NCBI GenBank assembly: GCA_018242605.1
Contig: JAFEBP010000008.1
Span: forward strand, 39,671-103,670
Length of the DNA stretch: 64,000 nt
Reading direction: 5' to 3'
Source: Planctomycetota bacterium
Lineage (GTDB): Bacteria > Planctomycetota > Phycisphaerae > Phycisphaerales > UBA1924
Shown here: in pieces, positions 30,092-43,500 of the stretch
Numbering within the stretch: position 1 is the first letter of the stretch
Layout: the number at the start of each line of letters is the position of its first letter
The notes under the pieces: generated by a model
Seen by the model: the letters and a program-made list of their open reading frames with translations, nothing else
Databases searched by the model: none
Told to the model about the DNA's origin: nothing
Made by a program: the position numbers and the translations under genes

Positions 30092-31609
30092 ATGGGAACC
30101 TCAACTCGCTCCGCCGCCAAGATCGTGTTCGACGGGATTACGTTTGACGATGTGCTCCTGCTGCCGCGGCGCTCGGCGGTGATGCCTGCGGAGGCGGATG
30201 TTTCCACCCAACTGACCAGGACGATCCGGCTGAATATCCCGCTGATCTCGGCGCCGATGGACACGGTGACGGAGTCTGCGCTGGCGATCTCGTTGGCGCA
30301 GGAGGGCGGGATCGGGATCATCCATAAGAACCTGAGCGTGGAGGCGCAGGCGCGCGAGGTGGCGAAGGTGAAGCGGTCGGCCAACGGCGTGATCGCCGAC
30401 CCGCTCACGCTGGGTCCGACGGACACGGTGACCCGCGCCAAGGAACTGATGCGCCAGCACAACGTGAGCGGGTTCCCGGTGACCGAGGACGGGGCGTCGA
30501 CGCTGCGGGGCAAGGGCAAGGTGCTGGGCATCGTGACGCGCCGGGACCTTAAGTTCGTCGAGAGCGACGAGACGCGGGTGGGCGACATCATGACGTCCAA
30601 GGACCTGGTGACAGCGCCGGCGGGGTCGACGCTGGCGCAGGCCGAGGTGATCGCGAGCAAGAACAAGGTGGAGAAGATCATCCTGGTGGACGACCGGTTC
30701 AACCTGGCCGGGCTGGTGACGATGCGGGACATCGAGCGGCTCAGCCAGTTCCCGCGGGCGTGCGCGGACGGGCGAGGGCGGCTGCGGTGCGGCGCGGCGG
30801 TGGGGGTGGATCAGTACGAGCGAGCTGCGGCGCTGCTGGGGGCCGAGGCGGACGTGCTGGTGGTGGATACGGCGCACGGCCACAGCGAGAACGTGCTGCG
30901 GACGGTGCGGACGATCAAGGACATGCCCGAGGTTCGCCAGCGCGGGGTGCAGGTGATCGCGGGGAACATCGCGACCGGCGAGGCGGCGCTGGACCTGATC
31001 GAGGCGGGCGCGGACGCGGTGAAGGTGGGCATCGGGCCGGGCTCGATCTGCACGACGCGGGTCGTGACGGGCGTGGGCGTGCCGCAGATCACGGCGGTGA
31101 TGAACGTGGTGGAGGCGCTGCGTGACACCGGCGTGCCGGTGATCGCCGACGGGGGTATCCGCCACAGCGGGGACATTCCCAAGGCGCTCGCGGCGGGGGC
31201 GCACAGCGTGATGATGGGCGGCCTGTTCGCCGGGCTGGACGAGAGCCCCGGCGAGGTCGTGATCACGCACGGGCGGCGGTACAAGAGCTATCGCGGCATG
31301 GGCAGCGAGGGGGCGATGAACGCGGGGAGCGCGGACCGGTACCGGCAGTCGGAGAAGGTGGGCAAGCAGAAGTTCGTGCCCGAGGGCGTGGAGGGGCTCG
31401 TGCCGTACAAGGGCGCGTTGGCGGACTTTGTGTACCAGATGGTCGGCGGGCTGCGGAGCGCGATGGGGTATTGCGGGTGCCGGACGATCGAGGAACTGCG
31501 GGAAAACGCACGGTTCTGCCGCGTGAGCGGGGCGACGGTGGTGGAGAACCACCCGCACGACATCCTGATCACGAAGGAGAGCCCCAACTACATGGCGGGG
31601 AAGGAGTAA
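30092..31609 (+). CDS. guaB: Inosine-5'-monophosphate dehydrogenase
   Basis: 505 residues; ATG 30092 with GGGGGAG upstream. It oxidises IMP to XMP with NAD, the committed step to GMP. The TIM-barrel begins [17 protein letters not shown] and continues [20 protein letters not shown] two-CBS-domain regulatory insert (about residues 95-215, [17 protein letters not shown] and [20 protein letters not shown]) is present. The catalytic Cys320 lies in [11 protein letters not shown], followed by GVGVPQ, the [10 protein letters not shown] phosphate loop and MGGLFAG. The flap [10 protein letters not shown] is intact. Length fits the family. It precedes a DUF1963-like gene on the same strand by 79 bases, which is probably unrelated. 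Confidence 0.97.
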   Translation: MGTSTRSAAKIVFDGITFDDVLLLPRRSAVMPAEADVSTQLTRTIRLNIPLISAPMDTVTESALAISLAQEGGIGIIHKNLSVEAQAREVAKVKRSANGVIADPLTLGPTDTVTRAKELMRQHNVSGFPVTEDGASTLRGKGKVLGIVTRRDLKFVESDETRVGDIMTSKDLVTAPAGSTLAQAEVIASKNKVEKIILVDDRFNLAGLVTMRDIERLSQFPRACADGRGRLRCGAAVGVDQYERAAALLGAEADVLVVDTAHGHSENVLRTVRTIKDMPEVRQRGVQVIAGNIATGEAALDLIEAGADAVKVGIGPGSICTTRVVTGVGVPQITAVMNVVEALRDTGVPVIADGGIRHSGDIPKALAAGAHSVMMGGLFAGLDESPGEVVITHGRRYKSYRGMGSEGAMNAGSADRYRQSEKVGKQKFVPEGVEGLVPYKGALADFVYQMVGGLRSAMGYCGCRTIEELRENARFCRVSGATVVENHPHDILITKESPNYMAGKE

Positions 31610-31688
31610 GGGGCGGGGTGCGCGGCTGGGCGGAGCGCGGTGCCTCAGTGACGAGCGATGCGGAGGCGGACTTGCCGTACGCTTGGCG

Positions 31689-32693
31689 ATGAGCGTTCAC
31701 GAGCGATTTGATCTTGCGAAGTGGGTGGCGGAGTGCGGGCTGGGGCCTTTGGAGGGCGAGGCTCGCGCGTGGGCCGCGACGCAGACCGAACCACAGGACG
31801 ATCCGCAATCCGAGCCGATCGAGGAAGGGCTGCCGGTGGGCGGGGTGTGCGGGCCGGGGGATCTGGCGGTGATCGAGCAGATCCGGGCGGGGCTGGGCGT
31901 GGGCACGCTGGGGCCGGCGACGCCGACGGATGTATTCGTGTGGGCGATGGGAGAGCCGCCGCGACGGGAGGCGACGAAGATCGGCGGGGTGCCGTACCGG
32001 CCCGCCTCGGCGCCGTGGCCGAAGAGCAAAGACGGAACGCCGATGGAGTTGCTGGCGCAGGTGTGCTTCGCGGATTCAAAGGACGTGGTGTCGTTGCCGG
32101 GCGGGATGTTCCGCAAACCGCGGGAGTTGCCGGGGGATGTGCTGTTGATCTTCGCGCCCGGAGACTACCTGGCGGACTGGGACGATGATGATCAGCAGAG
32201 CCTGGTGTTCGAGTGGCAGCCGCTGGGGCTGACCGACCTGGTGCGCCCGGGCGATGCGCCGCCGGGGCGATTGACGCCGGTGCACGGGCAGATTCATCGG
32301 ACGGCGGACTTTGACATGCCGCCGGACGGGCATCCGATCTACAACCTGTATTCGGGCAAGTCGGTGGGCTTGATTAGTGGGACAAAGATCGGGGGCGTGC
32401 CGTCGTGGGGTCAGGGCGATCCGGGGTTGCCGGGGGCGCACCTGTGCACTATCGGGTCGGTGAACCCGGTGAGTCCGCGGTACCCGCTGCTCAACGTGGC
32501 GGCCGTGCCGGAAGGGAAGTTTGGAGTTGACGGGAACTTCCTGATGATGGGCGATATGGGGGCGCTGTACTTGTTTGCGGATGGGAAGGGGCGGGTGCGG
32601 TGGACGGTGCAGGGGGGTGAGGTGCGCGGAGCGGCGGCGTGCGCTGCTTATTGCAACAGTGCGCGGGTGAGCAAGAGCGTGGTGCGCCCTTGA
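31689..32693 (+). CDS. DUF1963 (YwqG-like) family protein
   Basis: 334 residues from the ATG at 31689. The core matches the YwqG pattern: [20 protein letters not shown], then [11 protein letters not shown], a short [12 protein letters not shown] and a second [17 protein letters not shown]. It has no signal peptide or membrane segment. The family is widespread and of unknown function; it is sometimes near cytoplasmic stress or toxin-immunity genes, which is not the case here. It is convergent with asnS, with 22 bases between the stops. Confidence 0.8.
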   Translation: MSVHERFDLAKWVAECGLGPLEGEARAWAATQTEPQDDPQSEPIEEGLPVGGVCGPGDLAVIEQIRAGLGVGTLGPATPTDVFVWAMGEPPRREATKIGGVPYRPASAPWPKSKDGTPMELLAQVCFADSKDVVSLPGGMFRKPRELPGDVLLIFAPGDYLADWDDDDQQSLVFEWQPLGLTDLVRPGDAPPGRLTPVHGQIHRTADFDMPPDGHPIYNLYSGKSVGLISGTKIGGVPSWGQGDPGLPGAHLCTIGSVNPVSPRYPLLNVAAVPEGKFGVDGNFLMMGDMGALYLFADGKGRVRWTVQGGEVRGAAACAAYCNSARVSKSVVRP

Positions 32694-32715
32694 TGGCCGG
32701 GACGGCCAAACTACG

Positions 32716-34155
<1,440 letters not shown>

Positions 34156-34199
34156 GGAAGGGGGACTCTGGGGAACTGGGATCGGGGCGTGAACGACGA

Positions 34200-35573
34200 T
34201 TACTTGCCGCGTTTGCTCATGAAATCAACGACGTCGATCTGGCTGATGATGCCGACGACCTGGTCGGAGTCGACGACGACGGCGACCTGGCCGGTCTCGA
34301 AGATGCGGAAGAGTTCTTCGACGCGGGCCTTGGGGTAGATGAGCCCGCCGATGGGCTGGGCGACGGCGGAGACGGGATGGGCGGTGGTGACGGCGCCAGA
34401 TTGCAGGCCGCGGAGGACGTCGAGCTCGGCGACCATGCGGACCGGGCGGCCCTTGGCGTCGGTGACGGGGAGCTGTGAGACGCCGGAGGAGCGCATGAGC
34501 TCGATGACGGCGTCGATACGATCGGTCTCGCGGGCGGTGTGGACTTTGGGCTGGCGCTTGTTGGCCAGGATGTCCTCGACCTGGCCCAGGTCGCGGTCGG
34601 AGCCGAGGAAGCCGTAGTCCTTCATCCACTGGTCGTTGAGGAACTTGGTGGTGTAGCGGGTGGCGGAGTCGGGCAGGACGGTGACGACGGTCTTGCCGGG
34701 GCCGAGCTGCTGGGCGATCTTGACGGCGATGTGGACGTTGCAGCCGGAGGAGCCGCCGCAGAAGAGGCCTTCTTCGCGGACGAGGCGGCGCGCCATGGAG
34801 AAGGCTTCCTTGTCGTTGGTCTGGTGGAACTCATCGACGACGGAGTAGTCCATCGCGTCGCAGAGGATGTCCTCGCCGATGCCCTCGACCTTGTAGACGT
34901 GGGGGGTGGGCATGGTCTTGGTGTAGAAGTAGTGGTAGTGGACCGAGCCGATGGGATCGACGCCGACCACGCGCACCTGCGGATGGTTCTTCTTCATGTA
35001 TCGCCCGACGCCCGAGAGGGTGCCGCCCGTGCCCGCGCCCAGCACGACGGCGTCGAGCCTGCCCTCGCAGTCGCGCCAGATTTCCGGGCCGGTGGAGAGT
35101 TCGTGCGCGTCGATGTTGAGCTGGTTGTGGTACTGGTTGACGTAGAAGCCGTTGGGCGTTTCGCGGGCGATGCGCTTGGCGGTCTCGACGTAGTGCTGGG
35201 GGCTGTCGCCGGGGACATCGGTAGGGGTGATGACCACCTCGGCGCCGAAGGCCTTGAGCATGTTGACCTTCTCGAGGCTCATCTTGTCGGGCATGGTGAA
35301 GACGCAGCGGTAGCCCTTCACGGCGGCCCACATGGCCACGCCCTGGCCGGTGTTGCCGCTAGTGTTCTCGACGATGGTGGCGCCGGGCTTGATGAGGCCC
35401 TTGCGCTCGCTCTCGTTGAGGATGTGAACGGCCATGCGGTCCTTGATGGAACCGGTGGGGTTCATGTACTCGCACTTGACCAGGACCTGGGCGGCGCCTG
35501 GGGGCACGACCTTGTTGAGGCGGACCAGTGGGGTGTTGCCGACGGCTTCCAGGATGTTTCGGGCGATTGTCAT
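34200..35573 (-). CDS. Cystathionine beta-synthase with CBS-domain pair
   Basis: 457 residues from ATG 35573. PLP-dependent condensation of serine (or acetylserine) with homocysteine. The PLP lysine sits in [11 protein letters not shown], the substrate loop is [10 protein letters not shown], and the phosphate-binding loop is [10 protein letters not shown]. After ~330 residues of fold-type II enzyme come two CBS modules (about 345-400 and 405-455, [17 protein letters not shown] and [16 protein letters not shown]), which in eukaryotic CBS respond to S-adenosylmethionine. A cysteine synthase with CBS pair is the alternative; the long C-terminal regulatory pair and the [17 protein letters not shown] insert favour CBS. 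It is upstream of asnS in the same transcript. Confidence 0.9.
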   Translation of the reverse strand: MTIARNILEAVGNTPLVRLNKVVPPGAAQVLVKCEYMNPTGSIKDRMAVHILNESERKGLIKPGATIVENTSGNTGQGVAMWAAVKGYRCVFTMPDKMSLEKVNMLKAFGAEVVITPTDVPGDSPQHYVETAKRIARETPNGFYVNQYHNQLNIDAHELSTGPEIWRDCEGRLDAVVLGAGTGGTLSGVGRYMKKNHPQVRVVGVDPIGSVHYHYFYTKTMPTPHVYKVEGIGEDILCDAMDYSVVDEFHQTNDKEAFSMARRLVREEGLFCGGSSGCNVHIAVKIAQQLGPGKTVVTVLPDSATRYTTKFLNDQWMKDYGFLGSDRDLGQVEDILANKRQPKVHTARETDRIDAVIELMRSSGVSQLPVTDAKGRPVRMVAELDVLRGLQSGAVTTAHPVSAVAQPIGGLIYPKARVEELFRIFETGQVAVVVDSDQVVGIISQIDVVDFMSKRGK

Positions 35574-35727
35574 GGCGGGTAGTTCCGAGGGGTGGAAGGG
35601 TACGCGGGCGGGTGGTCACCCCGGCAGGCTATCGGGCGTGAAAAACCCGAAACAGGGGTAGCGGCGCGGCGGGAGGCGGCGGTATCATGACGCGGCTCGG
35701 TTCCGAGCTTCTTACGGAGAGACAGAC

Positions 35728-37032
35728 ATGCCAGGATTGCATCGTTCGTGCGTGGTGTCGTGCGCTTGCGGCGTTTTGCTCGCGGCGGGGTCGGCTTCGA
35801 TCGCGCGTGCGCAGTCGACGTTCACGGTTCTTCCCAGCAGCGTGACGGCGGGCGAGGGCCTGATCGGCGGGTACGCGTTCGCACGCGGGGTGAGCGGGGA
35901 CGAGCGCGTTGTGATCGGGAGCACGGCTAACGGCGCGGGGACAAGCGGCGAAGCGCCGTGGATCTGGAAGAAGAACGATGCGGGTGAATGGACTCGGACG
36001 CTGCTGCCGTGCCAACGCGCGGGATCAACGTTCAGGGGCGGGCGTGCGGTGGCCCTGTCGCGCGACGGGAGCACCGTGGTGGGGATGCTGTCGGTGGCGG
36101 GGCAGGGGAGCGTGGCGCCCGGGACGATGGCGGTGTGGCGCAACGCAACCTCCGCGACGCCGCTGCTGAGCGAACCGCTGCCGCTGACGAGCGGGGAGCA
36201 GGGGCAGTTCTTCCGCGGGCAGTTGAGCGGGGTGAGCGCGGACGGGTCTCGGATGAGCGGGTTCGCCGCGCCGCGGCACCTGAACTCCGAGATTCCCAAG
36301 GTGTACGTGGGCACATCGGCGTCGATGACGACGCCCGCGGGGCAGGTGGCGGCCCAGGACTATTTCAGCGGGGTCATCCCTACCGGCGGTGCGATGACGG
36401 CGGACGGGAGCAAGGTGGTGGGGTGGCGGCGCGATACGGTCAGGACGACGGCGTTTCAGTGGACGGCGGATACGGGGTTCAGGGATCTGTCGTCAGACGG
36501 GGCGGGCGCGGACTTCTCGAACCTGCGGGCGGAGGTGGTGAGCGCGAACGGGGCGGTGATCGGGGGGTACAAGCTGGGCGAGCGCGGGCCGATCAACACG
36601 GGCGGACGGCCTGTGATCTGGCGCGACAACGGCACGCGGCTCATCAACCTTGCGCTTCCGGCGGGCATCTTGCAGGGGCGGGTGCTCGCGCTGAGCGGGA
36701 ACGGTTCGATCGTGGGCGGGGTGACCGGGAACACGCTGGACCTGATCAACGACCTGGATGACCGGTTCTCGGGGCTCACGGCGATGCTCTGGGTGAACGA
36801 TGCGCAGATCACGCTGCGGCAATACCTGCTGAACAACGGCCTCAACGTCGGTGAGACAAACCTGTCGTACGTCACCGGGATTTCCGAGGACGGCCGGACG
36901 TTCGTCGGGGCCGGCAACCGCACGGTGGCGGGGCAGAGGCAGTTCTTCTCGTTCATCGCGACGGTGCCGAGCCCGGGGACGGGCGTGCTGCTCGGGCTGG
37001 CGGGGTTGGCGGCGGCACGGCGTCGGCGGTGA
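35728..37032 (+). CDS. Secreted HAF-repeat-like protein with PEP-CTERM-like tail
   Basis: 434 residues; ATG 35728 with ACGGAGAGA upstream. Signal peptide to about residue 30 (ARAQS). The body is a run of strand repeats with recurring S.DG..V.G units (ALSRDGSTVVGM, GVSADGSRMSGF, TADGSKVVGW, SEDGRTFVGA), as in HAF/extracellular repeat beta-propellers. The C-terminus VPSPGTGVLLGLAGLAAARRRR is a sorting tail of the PEP-CTERM type: a short VPSPG motif, a hydrophobic helix and a basic end. The tail implies handling by an exosortase-like enzyme, which is not in this window. Function otherwise unknown. Confidence 0.85.
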   Translation: MPGLHRSCVVSCACGVLLAAGSASIARAQSTFTVLPSSVTAGEGLIGGYAFARGVSGDERVVIGSTANGAGTSGEAPWIWKKNDAGEWTRTLLPCQRAGSTFRGGRAVALSRDGSTVVGMLSVAGQGSVAPGTMAVWRNATSATPLLSEPLPLTSGEQGQFFRGQLSGVSADGSRMSGFAAPRHLNSEIPKVYVGTSASMTTPAGQVAAQDYFSGVIPTGGAMTADGSKVVGWRRDTVRTTAFQWTADTGFRDLSSDGAGADFSNLRAEVVSANGAVIGGYKLGERGPINTGGRPVIWRDNGTRLINLALPAGILQGRVLALSGNGSIVGGVTGNTLDLINDLDDRFSGLTAMLWVNDAQITLRQYLLNNGLNVGETNLSYVTGISEDGRTFVGAGNRTVAGQRQFFSFIATVPSPGTGVLLGLAGLAAARRRR

Positions 37033-37089
37033 GGATGGGTGGGCCGGGGCCGGGAGGGGGGCCTTCCGGATGCCTAGCCTTTATCCCTC

Positions 37090-37539
37090 ATGAAGTCCGC
37101 CATTTGCCTTGTTCTGTGCGCCGGTGCGCTGGTCGGGTGTTCCTCGACGCAGGCCCCGACGTTCGCCGTCACGTCCGCGACGATGAAGGACCGCTCGCCC
37201 GACGGGGTGGTGCTCGAGTTCACGCTGGACGCGGACAATCCGAACAACGAGGCGCTCCCGCTACAGGACGTGACGTACGACGTGTCGCTGGACGGCAAGC
37301 AGGTCTTCCACGGCGTGCGATCGGCGGAGGCGACGCTGCGGCGGTACGGGCGGCAGCAGTTGACGCTGCCTGCGTGCGTGGCGGCGGCGGACGCCGCGGG
37401 GCCGCTGGCCAAGTACCGGATCAGCGGCGAGGTGGTGTACGTGGTGCCCGGGGCGATCGCGCAGACGCTGTTCGATCAGGAAGTGTTCCGGCCGACGGCG
37501 AACTTCTCCGGCGAGGGAACGGTCGAGCTGGTGCGGTAA
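37090..37539 (+). CDS. LEA14/WHy-like lipoprotein
   Basis: 149 residues; ATG 37090, 57 bases after the previous gene. The lipobox LVGC (Cys17) marks a lipoprotein attached to a membrane. The mature part has the water-stress-and-hypersensitive (LEA14-like) pattern: ...FTLDADNPNNEALPLQDVTY followed by VSLDGKQVF and a closing FSGEGTVELV strand. The family folds as a small beta-sandwich. No enzymatic role is visible. Convergent with the giant gene, which ends nine bases away. Confidence 0.82.
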   Translation: MKSAICLVLCAGALVGCSSTQAPTFAVTSATMKDRSPDGVVLEFTLDADNPNNEALPLQDVTYDVSLDGKQVFHGVRSAEATLRRYGRQQLTLPACVAAADAAGPLAKYRISGEVVYVVPGAIAQTLFDQEVFRPTANFSGEGTVELVR

Positions 37540-37548
37540 GCCGGGCGA

Positions 37549-40500
37549 TCAACCGCGTTCCCAGAGATCAAAGAAGACTGACACATCGGCGCCATCGACG
37601 CCGCCGTCGCCGTTGACATCGGCGAAGGCCAGGCCGCGGGTCCATGCATCAAAGAAGGAGTCGACGTCGGAGCCGTCGACGCCGCCGTCGCCGTTGAAGT
37701 CGGCGAGGGCGAGGGTGATGGAGAGGGAGTTGGGCAGTTGCAGGGTGCGGAGGAAGCCGATGGAGGTGGCGAAGGCTTCGAGATCGATGTGGCCCGTGAC
37801 GGCCGCGGCGGTGACGACCTGCATGGTGAAGGGGGAGATGATGTAGGGGTTGGTGGGGTCAAAGCCGTGGACGCTGGTGAGGCGCAGGGTGCCGTCGAGC
37901 GCGGCGTTGCCCGCGGCGATGACGCGGCCGTAGACGCCCTCGGACTCGGACGCGATCTCCAGCAGCGAGGCGCCGGTCATGGTGAACGCGCCGCCCGCGG
38001 CGATGATGGCCCCGGGGGAGAGGGAGAGCCGTCCGGACGTGAAGGTGACGTCGCCCAACACGCTGATGAGGGGCGAGGCTGCTGTGCCGCCGTTGGTGTC
38101 GCCGAGTTGCACATCGCCGCCGTCAATCTCCAGGCCGCCCACCGCGAGCAGCGGGCTGCTGACGGTGTGCGTGCCGGGGCCGAAGCGCAGGAGGCCCGCC
38201 CCGATGACGCGGCTGCTTTCGGTGAACGTGGAGGCGACCGCAAGCACCAGCGAGGCGCCGGCGGAAGTGACGGCGATGCCGGAGTGGATGAACGGGACGT
38301 TCACGGTGAGGGCGCCGGCGGCGAGAGTGAGCGTGTTCTCGACCAGCACTGTGAATGAAGCGGCGGGAAGGGAGGAGAGCTGGCTGTTGCCGGATTCGTT
38401 GGTGAGATCACCCCGGACGCGCAGAGAGGAGGTGCCTGTCGTCGCGGTGATGGTGGAGTCGGCGCTGAGGTACGCGTGTGCGCCGGCGTCCACGAGGATG
38501 GCGGCGGCGTTGAGGGAGAGGTTGGCGGAATCGAGGCGGAGCACGCCGCGGATGGTGGTGGGGCCGGTGAGCGTGTGCGCGGCGGGGGATGAGACATCGA
38601 GTTCCGCGGCGGGGTCGATGGTGAGGCCGGTGATGGTGGAGATCGAGCCGGATGTCCAGGCGAGTCCGCCGAGGATGGTGATGTCGGTGGAGGAAGCAAG
38701 GGCGGGGCCGGAGAGCGTGAGTCCGCCCGCGACTTCGAGGTAGCGGAGGGAGGTGTTGGATTCAAAGAGTTCGACACCGGCCCAATCGGGGATGAGGACC
38801 TCGTCGGCGCTGGTGGGCAGGCGGTCGTCGGTCCAGTTCTGCGCTGTGTGCCAGTTGTTGTCGCCGGCTTCACCGTCCCACGCGATGGTGGCCTGACGCA
38901 TCCACGCGGCGGAGGCGTCGGCGATCATGGGGTTGCCGTTGGAGTCCTGGACGCCCGAGACCCGGCCCAACAGCGTCAGGGTGTAGGTGCCCAGGCGGGA
39001 GGTGATGGAAGAGAGTCCAGAGAGACGCCAGGTGCGACCGCCGTCGGAGGTGGTGAGAGATTGCGCGGGCGTCAGGAGGTTGGTCACGCCCGAATCCAGC
39101 GTGAGGGCGAGATCGGAGGGATCGAAGCCGGTGACGGGCTCGGAGAAGGTGATGGTGACGGCGTTGGTGCGGCCGTTGATCGCGGCGTCGGGCGTGACGA
39201 CGGCGGTGGGGGGCAGGTCATCGCGGAGCGCGAACTCCAGCGTGTAGACGCCGGTGCCCGCGGCGACGTTGTCGAACAGGTTGAACATGTTCTCGTAGGT
39301 GGGCGAAGGCGCATCGGTGAAGGTGCGGTCGGTGAGCCACGCGCTCTCGAGGGGAAGCGTGGAGCCGTCGGGCCGCGTGATGCGCGAGATGCGGTAGAGG
39401 CCGTTGCCGGGGTCGGGCATGCGCAGGAACTGGTAGCTGCCAGCGCCCGAGACGGTGAGGCGGACGGAGAGGTCGTCGGGCGTGACGGGGCCGTCGGTGG
39501 AGAAGTTGGTGAGCGGGGTGACGGGCGCGCTGCCGCCGGTGCTGAAGTAGACGCGGTCGGGGGTGTGGCCGGCGTCGGCGGTGTCGTTGGCGAGGAAGTC
39601 GATGACGTTGTCCATGCCGGGGCCCACGGCCTTCACGGAGTGGATGAGTTCGTGGATGTTCACGGCGGAGATGAGGGGCGAGACGATGCCCTGGAAGTAG
39701 CCGCGTTGCTGGAAGGTGGCGGAGTACTCGACGAACTTGCCCTGCAGGGAAGAGGTCAGCAGCCAGCGGCCGACCTGGGTGGCGCTGGGGGCGATATCGC
39801 CCAGGCCCAGCGTGAGGCTGGGGCTCTGGGCCAGTGCGCCGACCTGGGAGCCGATGATCTCGAAGTTGATGAGCAGGCCCTGGTCGTTGCGGATGATGCG
39901 GGGCTGGGCGGAGTTGATGCGGAGGTTTTCGGCGGTGCCGTAGCCCTGGTTGTGGACAAGCACGCCCAGATCGAAGGGCACGGAGCGCTCGACGATCTGC
40001 GTGGTGAGCGGGTCGTCGCCGATGACATCGCGCTGGAGGAAGTAATCCAGCGAAAGGTTGGGCGTGGGCAGGACGGTCAGGCGTTGATCGACGAGGCGGT
40101 CGGTGGATTGGATGCCGTTGATGGCGTATGACGCGTCCAAGCTCAGGACGTATTCGATGGGGCTGGCGCCGGCGGCCTCGTCCTTGGGGATGATCTCCCA
40201 TCGGACGGAGGCGGTCGCGCCGGCAGGGAGGTCGGCGGAGCCGTCAATCGCGGGGATGCCGATGACAGGAGGGAGTACGGTGATGCGGAAGCGGTCCGTG
40301 CGGTCGATGCCGGCCAGGTCCTTCACGGAGAGTGGGAGCGAGAAGCCGGTCTGGGGCGCGCCGGTGGTGTTGACGTAGTCGATGCCGGCGATGAAGGTCT
40401 CGCGGGCCAGGAGCGCGGTCTGGTCGATCTGGATCGTGACGCGGGCGGCGATGGTGTCGACGATGGTGATGGTCTGCGGCGGTGAGGGGTCGCCGGGCTG

Positions 40501-43500
40501 GTAGGGCGGTGCGCCCGGGCTGGGGTCGCGCGGGTCCATCGGCGCGCCGGGGCCGTACGCGCCGCCGGAACCACCACCGCCGCCGCTGCCATCACCGCCG
40601 CCCTCGGGCGGGTTGTAGCGGATGGGCTCGATGGGCACGATCGGCGCGGGCGGTGGTGAAGGCGCGGCGGAGCAGTCGCCGACCACGGCGATGGGCGCGG
40701 ACTTGGTGGTGATGAACGGGCCGCTGGTGACATCCCACTGCACCAGGCCGGGGATGATGCGCTTGGAGTTCTGGTCGCCCGCGCCGATGCGGGTGATGAG
40801 GACCGGGATCTGGCGTGTCTCGTTGGGAAGAACGCGTCCGACGCTTGAGACCAGCGGCACGACGCGGAAGCGGGAATCCTGCTCGGCGGAGAGACGGACG
40901 TTGTCGGCGGCGATGAGACCGGTGTTGGTGAGCGAGAGGTTCCACTGCACGGTCTGGCCGATCGAGGTGACGTCGCAGGCGTCGAAGGAAGACTGATCGA
41001 GCGCGATGACCGGCATCCGCACGGCGGTCTCGAACACGGCCCGGAGTTCGATCACGTACTGATCATCCACGGGGCGGCGCTGGAACGTCCACTGGTATGA
41101 CGCGGTGCGGCGGGGCATGAAGAAGACGCGCTGCGTCTCGGCCCCGGGGCGGACTTCGACCTGGGTGTCGACGCCGTCGTGCTTCTCGGAGTTCATCTGC
41201 AGGCGGTAGGTGCCCGGGGCCACGCCGCCGAGCAGGGCCAGGCCATTGGCGTCGGCGGTGGTCTGGGCGACGACGGTGTTGTCGCTGAGGCGGCGGAGCG
41301 TGACTGTTGCGCCGCCGACGCGGGGGTGGGCGGGGTCGTTGTAGAAGAGTTCGTCGATGCCGGCGATGGCGAGCGAGCCCGCCTGAGCCGTGGAGACGGT
41401 GAGCTGCACGGGGATCGTGACGTCGGTGCCGTTGCCGGTGATGCGGACGGAGGCGATGAGGTTTCCGGCGGGGGTGCCCGCGGGCGCGATGGCTTGTAGC
41501 GAGAGCGATGTGCTCGCGCCCGCGGCGAGGGACGCGAGGCGATCGGGCGAGGCGAGCGTGAGCCACGAGGGGCCCTGGAGAGAGACGGCGAGGGAGCTGC
41601 TGGGCAGGCCGCCGGTGTTGGAGAGGTTGACGTCGAAGACGGCCTGTGCCGCGGCGGTGACGACGACGGGGGAGGCGGGGCCGGCGCCCACGATGACGGG
41701 GCCGGAGGCGAGGATGCGGATGGGCAGCTCGACGAGGCGCTCAGCGCCCTGTGCCGAGGTGAGGCGGAGGGTGACCGAGCCGGTGGTGCCCGCGCCGGAT
41801 GTGGCGGAGATGGAGACGTTGAGATACGCCGCGGCGCCGGGGTCGAGGCGCGCGGCGGAAGAGCCGTCTGAGAAGGAGGCGAAGACCAGGACGTTGGCGG
41901 GCGCGGAGACCAGTTCGGCGCGGACGTTGGTGAGCGTGACGTCGACGGGGTTGGAGATGGTGAGCTGCGGGACGGCGGGCGCGGCGGCGGAGACGATGTC
42001 GAGGAGTTGGGGCACGCCCGAGACGCTCATGCCGATGAGGCGGAAGGTGTCCTGCGCGGGGCCGGATTGCGGTTCGGCGGGGTTGGCGGCGCGGATGGTG
42101 TAGACGCCCACCTCGGTGGGGAGAGGGTTGAAGGTGGTCTGGAAGTGGCCGCTCGCGTCGGAGAAGGCCGTGAGCGTGCGGGTGGAGTTGGCGGTAGAGA
42201 CGCGGACTTCAACGGTGCGGTTGGGCGTGGGGTTGCCGTTGCGGGTGGTGACGCCGGAGATGGTGATCGGCGAGCCCGCGGGGGCGATGTCGGTGGCGGT
42301 GGAGGCGGTCGCGGCGTATTCGGCGTTGAGCTGGATGGCGTTGGCCAGGCGGTCGTTGTTGTCCTCGCGGGCTTCGTCGACGGCGTCGGCGCTGTCGGCG
42401 TGGATCACGAAGTAACGCACACCCAGCTGCGCCGGGGTGCGGATCTGCACCTGGCGCTGCACTTCCTGGCCGGCGGCGATGATGCCGTCGAACTGGATGG
42501 TGGTGAACGGCTCGGCCGTGTCTTCGAGCACGCCGTTGGTGGTGGAGTAGACCGTGTAGGCCCAGGGGCCCGAGACGGCGCTCGCGCCGGTGTTGCGGAA
42601 GCGGACGGTGAGTTCGACCAGGGTGTCGGTGTACGCGGAAGAGGGGACGGCGGCGGAGGTGACGATGAGGTCGGGGCGAGGGTTGAGCGTGGACTGGATG
42701 GTGCCGCTCTGCGCGGAGTTCTGCTCGGCCGTGGCGGAGGCGTTGTACTCGGGGATGTTGTTGTAGATGTCGGTGGTAACGGTGGCGCGGAGTTGGCCAA
42801 CGCCGGGAGCGCCGTCGGGGAGTCGGAAGGTGAAGGTGCGCTGCGGGCCGGTGCCGCCGGACGCGAGCACGTTGGCGGGCGCGCTGACGTAGCCGCCGCC
42901 GACGACCTGGCCGGTGGTGAGGTTGCGGACCTCGACGTAGTCGGTCCACGAGGCGGAGATCAGCGCGTTGCCGATGTTGCGATCGTTCCACGCGACGGTC
43001 AGGAGTTGGCTGGATTCCGCGGCGGGGCTGCCGAAGATGATCTGCACCGGGATGAGATCGGCGGAGGGCGCGAGAGTCGAGACGAACGAGGCGGTGGTCG
43101 TGTTGTTGGCTTCGCCGACGAGGCCGGGGTAGTACTCGACGATCTGGTTGTTGATGTCGGCTGCGATGGAGATGGAGATGGGGCCGGCGCCGGAGTAACC
43201 AGCGGGCAGCGTGATCGTGGCGGAGCGGGCCCGCGATTGGCCGGGGTTGAGGGAGCCCAGTTGGCCCGTGCTGTAGAGCACATCGCTGGTGGCGATCACC
43301 TGGTTGGTGGTGGTGTTCGTGAGGGTGATGCGGTCGGTCCAGGAACTGCCCGCCGCGGCGATGCCGGCGTTGAAATCGGACCAGTTGATCGTGATGGTCT
43401 GCCCGGACTGCGGTGAGGGGGGATTGACGGAGATGCCGGTGATACGCAGGTCGGGTTGCTGGGTGTTGTTGCCGGTGGTGGTGAGGGAGAAGTTGTTGAG

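Noticed and set aside
30410..30760. CBS-domain block inside guaB considered as a separate gene
   Set aside because: It is in frame within IMP dehydrogenase, where a CBS pair is the usual insert.
39640..39654. HELIH (HExxH) in the giant protein, suggesting a metallopeptidase
   Set aside because: No third ligand or Met-turn follows, and the surrounding text (IDFLANDTADAGH) looks like a structural module of large secreted proteins.
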